Origin: Terriglobia bacterium
Lineage (GTDB): Bacteria; Acidobacteriota; UBA6911
Direction of reading: 5' to 3'
DNA: 64,000 bases
Assembly: GCA_020072565.1 (NCBI GenBank)
Contig: JAIQGI010000017.1
Span: 1-64,000, forward strand
The position numbers were made by a program, and so were the translations under genes. A model generated the notes under the pieces. That model saw only the letters and a program-made list of their open reading frames with translations, was not told where the DNA came from and searched no databases. This document shows, one piece after another, positions 1 through 8,058 of the stretch (position 1 is the stretch's first letter; every line of letters begins with the position of its first letter).

Positions 1-778
1 AAGTATCGAACGGCGCCGTCGAACCGGCGTTGCGCACCCAGACCGCAAAATTGTATTGGCCGGCCACCGTCGGCGTCCAGATAAAGGTGTTGCTGGTGGT
101 GTAGTCTTGCACCATCGTCCAGGCGCCGCCAAACCAGACGTAGAACCGGTACTGCAGCGGCGCGACGCCTCCGGTAGCGGTCGCCGACCAGGTGATCGCG
201 GTGTTAATCCGCTGTGGTAGTGCCGGACTCGGACTGATACTTACCGACTGCGGTGTAATGTTGAAGTTGCCGGTGAATTTGTAGGCATCGTAAGCCGCCG
301 TCGACCCGGCATTGCGCACCCAGACCGCAACATTGTACTGGCCGGCCTGGGTCGGCGTCCAGGTATAGGTGTTGATGGTGCTGTAGTCCTGCACCATGGT
401 CCAAACGTTGTTGAACCAGACATAGAACCGGTATTGCAGCGGTGCGACGCCTCCCGTCGCCGTTGCCGTCCATGTGATGGGAGTGCCCACCAGTTGCGGT
501 GGCGCCGGACTTCCACCGATCGTCACCGACAGAGGAGCCGGCGTCGTGATGTTGAAGTAGCCATAAAACCGGTAGGCATCGTACGCCGCCGTCGATCCGG
601 CGTTGCGCACCCAGACCGCAAAATTGTATTGGCCGGTCTGCGTCGGCGTCCAGGCACAAGTGTTGGCGGTGGTGTAGTCCTGCACCATCGTCCAGGCGTT
701 GGCGTGCCAGACATAGAACCGGTATTGCAGCGGTGCGACGCCTCCCGTTGCGGTTGCTGTCCATGTGATCGGGGTTCC
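1..778 (-). repeat. Three tandem C-terminal repeats in the multicopper oxidase
   Basis: Residues 1213-1287, 1311-1386 and 1406 onward repeat a block with GTPITWTATATGGVAPLQ, then YRFYVW, then WTPT..GQY and AVWVRNAGS. At DNA level the period is roughly 285-295 bp, and the third copy is cut by the window edge. Blocks of this type occur as extracellular beta-sandwich modules in secreted proteins of Acidobacteriota; they probably act as a stalk or in surface display. The near-identical DNA could recombine. Confidence 0.85.
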
Positions 779-3700
779 GGCCGCCACCGGAAACGCCACA
801 TTGGGCGTCAGCCCGGTGATCGTCAACGTCCCTGTCCTTGCCGGGCTCAACGTCACCGTGTTGGTCGCCGGTGAATTGCCGGCAGCGTTGAAGGCGAACA
901 CCCGATACGAGTACGAGCCCCCGGTGAAAGGTCCATTGTCGGTGTAGGTGGCTGAGTTCGCGGGAGCCGTTCCTATGGCCGAGAAACCGCCACCGCCGCT
1001 GGACCGCTCAATACGGAACCCGACCTCATTGGCGGGATTACCCAGGCTGGGCGGAGGCGTCTGATCCGTCCAGCTGAGGTTGACTTGAGCTCCGGTTGCC
1101 GAGCCGGTCAGGGGAGAAGGTGCAGCCGGCGCGGCAACTGGAACGCTGAACACAATCGGGCGCATCATGTCGTTTTCTTCATGGCCCAGAATGTGACAGT
1201 GCCACACGTACTCCCAGCCAAAGTTGGTCAGTGTGTTAAGGACCGTGACTGGGTTTCCTTGCGGATCCACACCATAAAACTGCCCTGTGGTGCCCAGAAT
1301 CCGCGTGACGTCCAGAGCGCGAATGCTGTTGGGAACCCCAAAGGGAAGCGCAGGCGCAACCGGCCTTAACGCCACAATCGCATCCTCCAATGGGTTCATC
1401 CGGACGGTTTCCTTCCAGCCCAGCTCGTTCGCGTCCGGCGGTTTTACCGTCCCGTCCCAGCCAACCCGGTTGATCAGCTGCACGTTGAACAGGTGGAAGT
1501 GTATGAAGTGGGTGTCAACACCATTGTGAGTGACCTTCCAGATCTGGGTTCCATCGCCCGTCACCGGCGGGCCAGGTGACGGGGAGGCGCTGATCATCTC
1601 GGTGGGCGGATCTATGTAGAAATAGGGGATCGTCGTCTGGGTGTTGAAATTGGTAAAGGGCAACTCGACGCCCAGCGTGGCATTCATCCGCCCATAATCG
1701 AGTTCAAAAAGCTCCTGGATGGTCTTCGGCTGCATCGAGATCGTCATCGGTGTGGCTGAACCGACCGGGGTGAAGGTCAACGCGTTGGCATAAATTGTCG
1801 AGTAAGTATTGACAGCCGCCGTATTCGGTGCCGGATAGGTCGTTTCTGGAACGATGGGCGGGGGCTGGGATGCAGCAAAGGCGACCGGTAACGCCGTTTG
1901 CAGTGCTGCCAAATTGAAGGGTGCACTGACCGGTGACCCTACCGCTACCTGGAACTGCATAACAGTCCGGGTGTTGGGACCGTAACCGGGCAGCGTCGTG
2001 GGTGCGCCTCCCGTCGAAGTTTGATCGATGTCGCCCGTGTAATAGTCGAGGCGCGGGTCAAATCCCGGGACAGGGGCTGGCGCGTCGTTATAGAGGATGA
2101 GTTTCGAACCATCCGGAACACCGGAGAAGTCAATGATGACGTCCGCCCGCTCCGCCGGTCCGATGTAAAGTCCGTGGGTGCTGACATTCAAAACGGTTAT
2201 GCTTCTGCGGAAGTACTCGTAACTGATCGGCGTGCTGGGGATCACCACCGGCGCCGGCAGGAAACCGCCTTCGGTCCCGATCTGGATCATCGGCGGGCCC
2301 GAAGCGTTCGGATCGGGCACACCTCCATCCCTGCCATCCGTTGGCCAGAGATCCGGCAAGCCCGCGTTGGGAACAGCAGGAACCATCTTGACTTCGGTAA
2401 CGCTCCCGACGGTGACAATAGGAGCAGAAGTGTAACCAGTGCCCCCGTTTGTCAGCGTGATGGCTGCGACGGGACTGGCCGCCAGTTTTGCTGTGGCAAT
2501 CGCGCCCGTGCCGCCACCACCGGCAAAAGCGACATTGGGGGCCGAAGTATAACCCGTGCCGCCGCTCGTGAGCGTTATGCTGTTGATGGCGCCATTCACG
2601 ACGGTTGCGGTAGCAGTAGCGCCCGTGCCGCCACCACCGGCAAGTGTAATCGTAGGAGCCGTAGTGTAACCGGTGCCTCCGCTCACGAGCGTGATGCCGG
2701 CGACGGGACCGGGCGCCAACGTTGCTGCGGCAGTAGCGCCCGTGCCGCCACCACCATATATGTAGACACTCGGAGTTGAGGTGTAGCCGAGGCCTCCGTT
2801 AGTGAGCGTGACTCCAGTGACCGCGCCCCCTGCTACTGTGGCTGTGGCGAGAGCGCCTCCGCCGTTGCCGCCCGTGTCGGCATAATAAAGCTGCAGGTTG
2901 AGAGTACGGTCATTGCTGGCGTTCAGGATCCGGAACCGGTAGGCTTTGCGCGTTACCGGGAGGACCGGGTAGGCAGTGCCGTTGACGATGGGCGTGTCCA
3001 TGAAGGCTTCCGGCACCATGGAGGGATTGGGTGTCCCGGGGCAAGCCTGGAGCGGATTCGCTGCGCATGGAACCGCACCGTGGGTCAAGGTCGTGAGTGG
3101 GGGCCAAAACCAGGGCCCCCAGTCCCACCGGCCAAAAGCGTTGGTCCCGTCTCCGGTAACTACATCAGCTGGGTTCTGGTTCGGCATGTAAACATGGGGG
3201 AACCAGAGATTGCCGTAGCCTCCCCAGTGGACCGTATCCCAGGTAGGATCCTCGACGGACAATTGACCGCCCGGGGCGGTATTGGGCACGAAAGTCTTAT
3301 CCTGGATGACCAGAGGGATTCCATAGTGGTAGACCCCTCCCAGATCAGGCAGGACCTTTACTAGACCCGGGTTGATGCCTTTGACATTGGTGCCCGAGAT
3401 CAGATCTTCCTCATACAGGTCCGTCAATAGATAACCTGCCGCTTCGCCGGCATAGACATCCAGGCGCGTTATCCCGTACGCGTGGTCGTGGTAGAACATC
3501 AGACGGGAGCTCTGTTGGTTGGTCCAATAAAAGGTTGCTGATCCAGCGCCCGGATTCGGCATGTCAGGGGCGTTTTGCTGACTGTCGCCTACGGGGAAGT
3601 GGGTCACTTCTCCCGCGGGAGTAATCCACTGGTGAGGTGTCCCGTCACTGACCCAGGGAGTGGCGCCGCCATGGAGATGGAGGACGGCGCGGTTTTGTGT

Positions 3701-4414
3701 GTAACTGGTTCCATCGGGGCCTGTGCCCGCTCCCATGGCGGTGGTGTCCACCGGCAGAAATAAGTTGCCCGCGGCGCCGGTGGCCAGCTGATTGGTGAAC
3801 TTGACGCGCACGGGCTTGCCGCTCTGGGCTATGATCAGAGGTCCCAGATAATGAGCCTTCCCGTCCGCGGTAGGCGCGAGATCCTTATAGCCTCGCAGTT
3901 GCGTGGTCGCAGGCAGGTCCCTGTGCATCTGTTGGGTGTAGTCGACCAATCCGATCTGGTAATAATCGGAACCGGGGTATGTAGTCGTATCCGCAATAGC
4001 AATCGGGATAAACTGCCCGAGGTTGTTGGCATTGGCAGCCCCCAGGCCCGGCAGGGTGTCCACGAATTTCCGAATTCCGCCGGAGACCACCGCCCCGGCG
4101 ACGGTCGGAAGCGGGCTATTGGCGTAATTCGCTACATTGAAATAATCCGGCGGGCCGCCCGGATTGAGCGGGGCACGCGGCGCTGCCAGCCCCCCGCTGG
4201 CCCGGGCTGCTGCGGCCCTTTCTGCCGCAGCCTGCCTCTGCGCGGCGGTCGTACTCCTCATGCGAGGCATCTGGCCCGTTGGATCCTGGGGCGAGCCACC
4301 GGTCTTCGGAGGTTGCGATTGCGCGCGGATGCCCTGGTCATTGCCCCAGAAAAGGCCGGCCGCTGCCACCGTTAATCCCAATAACAAACGCGTCAAAAAC
4401 CTATGCCTGTGCAT
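1..4414 (-). CDS. Secreted multicopper oxidase with repeat insertion and C-terminal adhesin-like repeats (3' end beyond window)
   Basis: The reading frame stays open from ATG 4414 to the window edge (over 1470 residues), so the C-terminus is missing. All four copper-binding motifs are visible: LHLHGG (residues 245-250), YHDHAYG (308-314), HFIHFHLF (969-976) and HCHILGHEENDM (1072-1083), the last with an axial Met. The cupredoxin arrangement is CotA/bilirubin-oxidase-like, so it should oxidise phenolics or metal ions using oxygen. A basic, hydrophobic N-terminus (residues 1-30) looks like a signal peptide. About 160 residues of Gly-rich repeats (513-672) interrupt the second cupredoxin domain. 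A fibronectin-III-like domain (about 1091-1190) and at least three 75-residue repeats follow the last copper site. GAGGGA lies about 9 nt before the ATG. A CTAGG palindrome is about 200 bp upstream. The family is far shorter (about 500 aa); the substrate is unknown. Confidence 0.9.
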   Translation of the reverse strand, partial: MHRHRFLTRLLLGLTVAAAGLFWGNDQGIRAQSQPPKTGGSPQDPTGQMPRMRSTTAAQRQAAAERAAAARASGGLAAPRAPLNPGGPPDYFNVANYANSPLPTVAGAVVSGGIRKFVDTLPGLGAANANNLGQFIPIAIADTTTYPGSDYYQIGLVDYTQQMHRDLPATTQLRGYKDLAPTADGKAHYLGPLIIAQSGKPVRVKFTNQLATGAAGNLFLPVDTTAMGAGTGPDGTSYTQNRAVLHLHGGATPWVSDGTPHQWITPAGEVTHFPVGDSQQNAPDMPNPGAGSATFYWTNQQSSRLMFYHDHAYGITRLDVYAGEAAGYLLTDLYEEDLISGTNVKGINPGLVKVLPDLGGVYHYGIPLVIQDKTFVPNTAPGGQLSVEDPTWDTVHWGGYGNLWFPHVYMPNQNPADVVTGDGTNAFGRWDWGPWFWPPLTTLTHGAVPCAANPLQACPGTPNPSMVPEAFMDTPIVNGTAYPVLPVTRKAYRFRILNASNDRTLNLQLYYADTGGNGGGALATATVAGGAVTGVTLTNGGLGYTSTPSVYIYGGGGTGATAAATLAPGPVAGITLVSGGTGYTTAPTITLAGGGGTGATATATVVNGAINSITLTSGGTGYTSAPNVAFAGGGGTGAIATAKLAASPVAAITLTNGGTGYTSAPIVTVGSVTEVKMVPAVPNAGLPDLWPTDGRDGGVPDPNASGPPMIQIGTEGGFLPAPVVIPSTPISYEYFRRSITVLNVSTHGLYIGPAERADVIIDFSGVPDGSKLILYNDAPAPVPGFDPRLDYYTGDIDQTSTGGAPTTLPGYGPNTRTVMQFQVAVGSPVSAPFNLAALQTALPVAFAASQPPPIVPETTYPAPNTAAVNTYSTIYANALTFTPVGSATPMTISMQPKTIQELFELDYGRMNATLGVELPFTNFNTQTTIPYFYIDPPTEMISASPSPGPPVTGDGTQIWKVTHNGVDTHFIHFHLFNVQLINRVGWDGTVKPPDANELGWKETVRMNPLEDAIVALRPVAPALPFGVPNSIRALDVTRILGTTGQFYGVDPQGNPVTVLNTLTNFGWEYVWHCHILGHEENDMMRPIVFSVPVAAPAAPSPLTGSATGAQVNLSWTDQTPPPSLGNPANEVGFRIERSSGGGGFSAIGTAPANSATYTDNGPFTGGSYSYRVFAFNAAGNSPATNTVTLSPARTGTLTITGLTPNVAFPVAAGTPITWTATATGGVAPLQYRFYVWHANAWTMVQDYTTANTCAWTPTQTGQYNFAVWVRNAGSTAAYDAYRFYGYFNITTPAPLSVTIGGSPAPPQLVGTPITWTATATGGVAPLQYRFYVWFNNVWTMVQDYSTINTYTWTPTQAGQYNVAVWVRNAGSTAAYDAYKFTGNFNITPQSVSISPSPALPQRINTAITWSATATGGVAPLQYRFYVWFGGAWTMVQDYTTSNTFIWTPTVAGQYNFAVWVRNAGSTAPFDT
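2399..2878 (-). repeat. Four 40-residue Gly-rich repeats inside cupredoxin domain 2
   Basis: Four degenerate copies of a unit resembling ITLTSGGTGYTSAP followed by GGGGTGATATA occupy residues 513-672 of the multicopper oxidase. They begin after the strand YRFRILNAS..LNLQLYYA and end before IQIGTEGGFLPAP, two segments that are nearly adjacent in ordinary enzymes. The block is therefore an in-frame insertion in a loop of domain 2. Confidence 0.8.
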
Positions 4415-5101
4415 ATTGCTAATCCCTCGCTTCGAACAAAGTAATGAGTTGTTGCTTTTTTCTGCCCGGCCGCCGCCTGCGAACCACATTTGGAGGCCGG
4501 GTGAGAGGATCAGAAGAAGACGTTCCTCTCAATAGACTTGAATCGAGCTAGAGCGATGGGGCTTCCACCGCGCCGGGCGCGAGTCTATCAACGCGCCTCT
4601 GCAAAAAGGAACTAGGTTCTTCCCTAGTTTTTAAAAGGAAAAACCATAAAGATGGGAGTGCCAACTACTACCATCAGACAAAACCGAGGAGGATTATAAC
4701 CCTTTTATTGACGCAGGCAAGTGAAAAAAGGAAATAGCAATCACTTTTCATCATCGCAGGAAACGCAGCCCCGCTTTGCGTGGAAATTGAAAATGACGAA
4801 GTAGCAATCGCTTTTCACTAACGCGGCAACTGAAGCTCCATTCCATTGAAGATAAAGGGATTATGTATGATTTGCCGTACCAGAGGAAGGAATCGAGCCT
4901 CGGAGGCCCCACAGGAGCTTGAGCAGGGCGCCGTTGCAGATGGACTCCGCGCAGCGCACAGCTGCCCCCTAACCCGACAGCAAACCTATACGATGCTTGA
5001 CAAATGTTGCAACGACAAGCCTTACCGGACATCTCCATGAATGCGAGTTCCACGGCCGAGGCGGCTTTTTGGAGCAAGGGGAAAGCTGTTCAACCGCCGG
5101 C
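4415..5101. other. Intergenic region upstream of the oxidase
   Basis: No convincing gene. It is AT-rich between about 4600 and 4830 and holds the CTAGG palindrome at 4610-4629. The short sequences around 4715-4765 and 4795-4815 share the phrase TAGCAATC.CTTTTCA in direct orientation. A minus-strand frame at 4751-5077 has no recognisable features and was not called. Confidence 0.6.
4610..4629. promoter_or_regulatory. CTAGG-N6-CCTAG palindrome (copy 1)
   Basis: AACTAGG, six bases, CCTAGTT: a perfect 7-bp inverted repeat about 200 bp upstream of the oxidase start. The same hexamers with the same 6-bp spacing recur at 22403-22420 and 56680-56697, each 195-245 bp upstream of a gene start. This suggests a dimeric regulator site. 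A short hairpin terminator is possible because of the adjoining T-run (TTTTT), but no gene points into it from the left. Confidence 0.5.
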
Positions 5102-6049
5102 TCAAATTCTCGTTGCCCTGGCGATCATGATGAAGCCAAATCGCAGTCTGTCCATCAGCCGATCCAGATAGGGCGCAAATCGAATATCCAGACTGTCAAT
5201 CTTCAACATCCATTGATGTGGCTTGCCTCGCACCTGGGACGAGAATTCCTGCCAGCGTTTAGAAGTACGGTTCTGAGCCACAATCTCATCAATCTCCTCA
5301 CCGGCTGCCAGCTTTACAAGATAGTTGAGTACCCCCCGGTTATTGCCACCAAACAGGTCGCAGTTGAAATCAAAACGATCAGGCCTGAATCCTGTGCTTT
5401 GCAGCATTTTCCCAAGGGTACGCCTTGTGAACAAAGTCGTGTGCCGAGGAATGTCGTCATGCCGCATGAATCGTCCCGGCAGACTGTTGAAATTGGTTAC
5501 CAACAGAACCGCTTTGCCACCCCTCCTCAACAGCCGGTAAACCGAGGCCAACATTTTCTTTGGATAGTAGACGTGCTCGAGAACCGCCCAGAGCGTGACC
5601 AGATCAAATGAGCCGGGAGAGTATCCGGCCGACTCTATATCCCCATAGAAAATGTCCAGGTCAAAGACATTCGGCGGCTTAGTCGAAAAATCCGCGCCGC
5701 GAACCTCCCAACCCCGTTGCTGCATGAAGTACATAAACTCGCCCTTCATACATCCGATATCCAACAGCCTGCCGGCAGGAAGGTCTCTGACATATTCAAA
5801 CTTGAGTGCAAGCTGTCTGTCCTTCGCGCGCAACAGGCCCTCGGCGGTCAGATGGCTGTCGTAGAATTCCTCCGGATAAAATAAATGGATTTCTTCATCA
5901 GATGGACGAGGATTCACATAGACCAGTCCGCATTTCCTGCACCGGACAACGCAGAATGGTTCGGCATCCGTTCGATGTGCGAAGTCTTTGCGTTTGAAGA
6001 CAAGCCTGGTGCGGTTGGTTTCACATAATGGGCATTGAATATATTGCAT
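5102..6049 (-). CDS. Class I SAM-dependent methyltransferase with N-terminal zinc ribbon
   Basis: 315 aa. The N-terminus carries a four-cysteine zinc knuckle (C6-x2-C9 and C37-x2-C40) followed by YVNPRPS, then a Rossmann methyltransferase with the SAM-binding loop LLDIGCMKGEF near residue 95 and the motif LVTLWAVLEHV in the post-II/III position. This zinc-ribbon methyltransferase architecture is common in surface polysaccharide loci, where members methylate sugar nucleotides or the growing glycan end. The acceptor cannot be told. It is the most downstream member of the glycan locus, separated from the rest by an IS110 remnant, so it may have its own transcription. Start chosen at the first ATG, directly before the first Cys pair. 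Confidence 0.85.
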   Translation of the reverse strand: MQYIQCPLCETNRTRLVFKRKDFAHRTDAEPFCVVRCRKCGLVYVNPRPSDEEIHLFYPEEFYDSHLTAEGLLRAKDRQLALKFEYVRDLPAGRLLDIGCMKGEFMYFMQQRGWEVRGADFSTKPPNVFDLDIFYGDIESAGYSPGSFDLVTLWAVLEHVYYPKKMLASVYRLLRRGGKAVLLVTNFNSLPGRFMRHDDIPRHTTLFTRRTLGKMLQSTGFRPDRFDFNCDLFGGNNRGVLNYLVKLAAGEEIDEIVAQNRTSKRWQEFSSQVRGKPHQWMLKIDSLDIRFAPYLDRLMDRLRFGFIMIARATRI

Positions 6050-6154
6050 TCTCAGATCAGCGGTGGTTCAGATCAATTTACTTTATCATACGTGCAAAAG
6101 ACAATTGCACCGTTGGAGTGCGTCGACCATTGACAGCCCTACGGCGATCCATGA

Positions 6155-6835
6155 TCAACAGACCGACCTTGTCATCTCATCTATGACAGATCGGAAGTCA
6201 AGGAACACTTTCCCCTTTTGACCCTTTCTTGACCTCCGAAGGGCCCCATAATTTCGAGCACTCCCATCGCGTGCATCATTAGCGTGTCGCAACTGCGCCC
6301 ACTCTATGCAGCTGCCCTGTTCTTTCAATCGCTTCAGGTTTCGACTCCCGTTTCGCACCGAATAAATTCCATCCCCTACCTCGTGCAATCCTCCTCCGAG
6401 AAAGCACTGCTTGACCCGGTTTTTGGCTCTCGTCAGCTCACGAGACGAAATCCAATAACCACGCACCGCCTGGCGCAACCCCCCATAGGTCAGCCTCGGA
6501 TGATGAACACGCTTAAACCTGTTTAGATACAGCAGGTCTGACAAGGACTCGGCATCCGTCTTATCCCACTTGTCCTCCGATTCGCTGATCAGACGATTGA
6601 ACCGTGGCTGGCAGCGAATCACCTCGTCAACATGACCCATTAGAAGCCGAGTCACCAAGTCCGAAAGCCGGCTCTCTTCCACGATGACCCTCTTCCGCCC
6701 TGGAATACCAATCACCAAATTCTCCAGCTCGGACTTTGTCGTCGGTATCCGTTGCCGAAGTAGGATCACTCCTTTGCCGTTTCGCACACATACGTCTGTT
6801 CTTAAACTGTGAAGATCCATTCCCATATGCTTCAT
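6155..6835 (-). pseudogene. IS110-family transposase remnant
   Basis: The N-terminal DEDD-type catalytic region of an IS110 transposase is recognisable: MGMDLHS (first Asp), VIVEES (Glu), then CQPRFNRLISESEDKWDKTDAESL (split here: CQPRFNRL, then DKWDKTDAESL with the later Asp residues) and LTRAKNRVKQ. Functional members have 300-400 residues and a C-terminal Transposase_20 domain. Here similarity fades after about residue 165 and the frame stops at about 226 residues, so the copy is truncated and probably frameshifted. GGAGG lies before ATG 6835. No terminal repeats were identified, as is usual for IS110. It sits inside the polysaccharide locus, between two methyltransferase-type genes. Confidence 0.75.
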
Positions 6836-6853
6836 CGTGGCCTCCAGTGTCAC

Positions 6854-7113
6854 GTTCTTGCTTGCGAACGGAACGTATTTTCACACTGTGAGGCGCGTTC
6901 TGTCATATTTTCACACGCAGGAGCCTTCACCACCCTGCGGCGCAACAAAGCCTCCTGCCCGCTGACCACAATGGAATGCTCACCGTCTCTCAGCGTTTTT
7001 CCTCGTGTAAAACTGCCTCTTAGTCGCACCTTCATGAATAACCACTGCTTGAGCCCGATCTTCCTATCCTATTTTCCACCTCCTCTCAACAGATGACCAA
7101 ATTTAGCTCTTAA
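6854..7113. other. Intergenic stretch beside IS110 remnant
   Basis: Nothing convincing is encoded here. Two direct copies of TATTTTCACAC lie at about 6879 and 6904. They may be remains of the insertion-sequence end or of a promoter region. Confidence 0.3.
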
Positions 7114-7824
7114 TCATTCCTGTTGAATGTCATAAGGAACACTGAATGGAGCGTCGTCATGTTTTCGATATGCAGCCATATAAAGGACGTTTGCCGGAAT
7201 CCTCGACCGACGAAGCAATTCGTCGACTTTTTGTCGAAAAGAAGTCTCCCGTTTGCCGTCATAAGTAAGATAGATTGAAAAGCGTCTTCTCCAAGGGACG
7301 ATTAACTCATTGCGAATAAAATGAAAAGCTTCTGCGACCAGTTGATACCTGTTTACATCACCAACCGCCTTGAAAAACATCGGATTAAAATTGTAATATC
7401 CATGATCATACCAAGTCAGCGGCGCAAGATGGATAATAACTCCATTGCTTTTTACAAGAGAGTGTATGTTTTGCAAAGCCGCCCGAACATCCATGATATG
7501 CTCAAGCGTGCCGCCGTTAAGCAGAGTGTTAAAGCTTCCCGCCATTTCTCGCGGTATTGGCTTATTGAAGTCCAACCTCAAATCCGCCATGTCATTCAGA
7601 TCACAATCCAGATATTGATCTATACCGTAGCGATCGAGAAAATATGCACGAACACTGCGTAAATCGCACATCAGATGTGGATAGGAATATTTAATAGCAA
7701 CCTTTTGAATCTCAGATTCCGGCTGGTTGATACGAAGGCACCCCAGCGCCAACATAGGGCCCCGCAACGCGCCTTGCGCATGGCATATATCAAAAAATTC
7801 GTTAAACGACATCTGTATTCCCAT
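7114..7824 (-). CDS. Methyltransferase-like protein of the glycan locus
   Basis: 236 aa. The middle section (NTLLNGGTLEHIMDVRAALQ, then HSLVKSNGVIIHLAPLTWYDHGYYNFNP) matches the C-terminal half of Methyltransf_11/23-type proteins of polysaccharide clusters: the 'NGGTLEH' loop, the helix before the reducing strand, and the substrate lobe. A clear N-terminal GxGxG SAM loop is not seen; LDCDLND may be its acidic strand. Either the SAM site is divergent or the enzyme is inactive. The gene is AT-richer than its neighbours, like the radical SAM gene upstream. The start is uncertain: ATG 7824 or ATG 7812, neither with a strong ribosome-binding site. Confidence 0.6.
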   Translation of the reverse strand: MGIQMSFNEFFDICHAQGALRGPMLALGCLRINQPESEIQKVAIKYSYPHLMCDLRSVRAYFLDRYGIDQYLDCDLNDMADLRLDFNKPIPREMAGSFNTLLNGGTLEHIMDVRAALQNIHSLVKSNGVIIHLAPLTWYDHGYYNFNPMFFKAVGDVNRYQLVAEAFHFIRNELIVPWRRRFSIYLTYDGKRETSFRQKVDELLRRSRIPANVLYMAAYRKHDDAPFSVPYDIQQE

Positions 7825-8058
7825 ATTTCCTTAGCGGGCAGTATGCCCCGTCAAAGCAAACAGCCCGCGTCTACATTCGCAATCACTCTCGCAACGATCC
7901 GCACTTTGCGCTAGGCCCCGCAACGCAAATAGTAATCAAGTATCCGGCATTTCGGCTTTTTCTCAGATTTCGGTAACAGGCGCATAACCCAAACAGTAAC
8001 ACTCCCGTTGCCATTCCTACTATCACCTCCACCTTAACTCACAGAATTTCTCGCCATC
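7825..8058. other. Short intergenic region
   Basis: About 230 bases between the radical SAM gene and the methyltransferase-like gene. No reading frame, repeat or obvious promoter was recognised. Confidence 0.3.

Noticed and set aside
204-874. Several open frames on both strands over the oxidase C-terminal repeats
   Set aside because: They are phase-shifted shadows repeating with the 285-295 bp period of the true minus-strand frame.
4610-4640. CTAGG palindrome as an intrinsic terminator
   Set aside because: No plus-strand gene ends here, the stem is only 7 bp, and the same palindrome appears upstream of two other genes without a T-run.
4751-5077. 108-codon minus-strand frame
   Set aside because: No ribosome-binding site, no domain, irregular composition, and it covers AT-rich repeat-like sequence.
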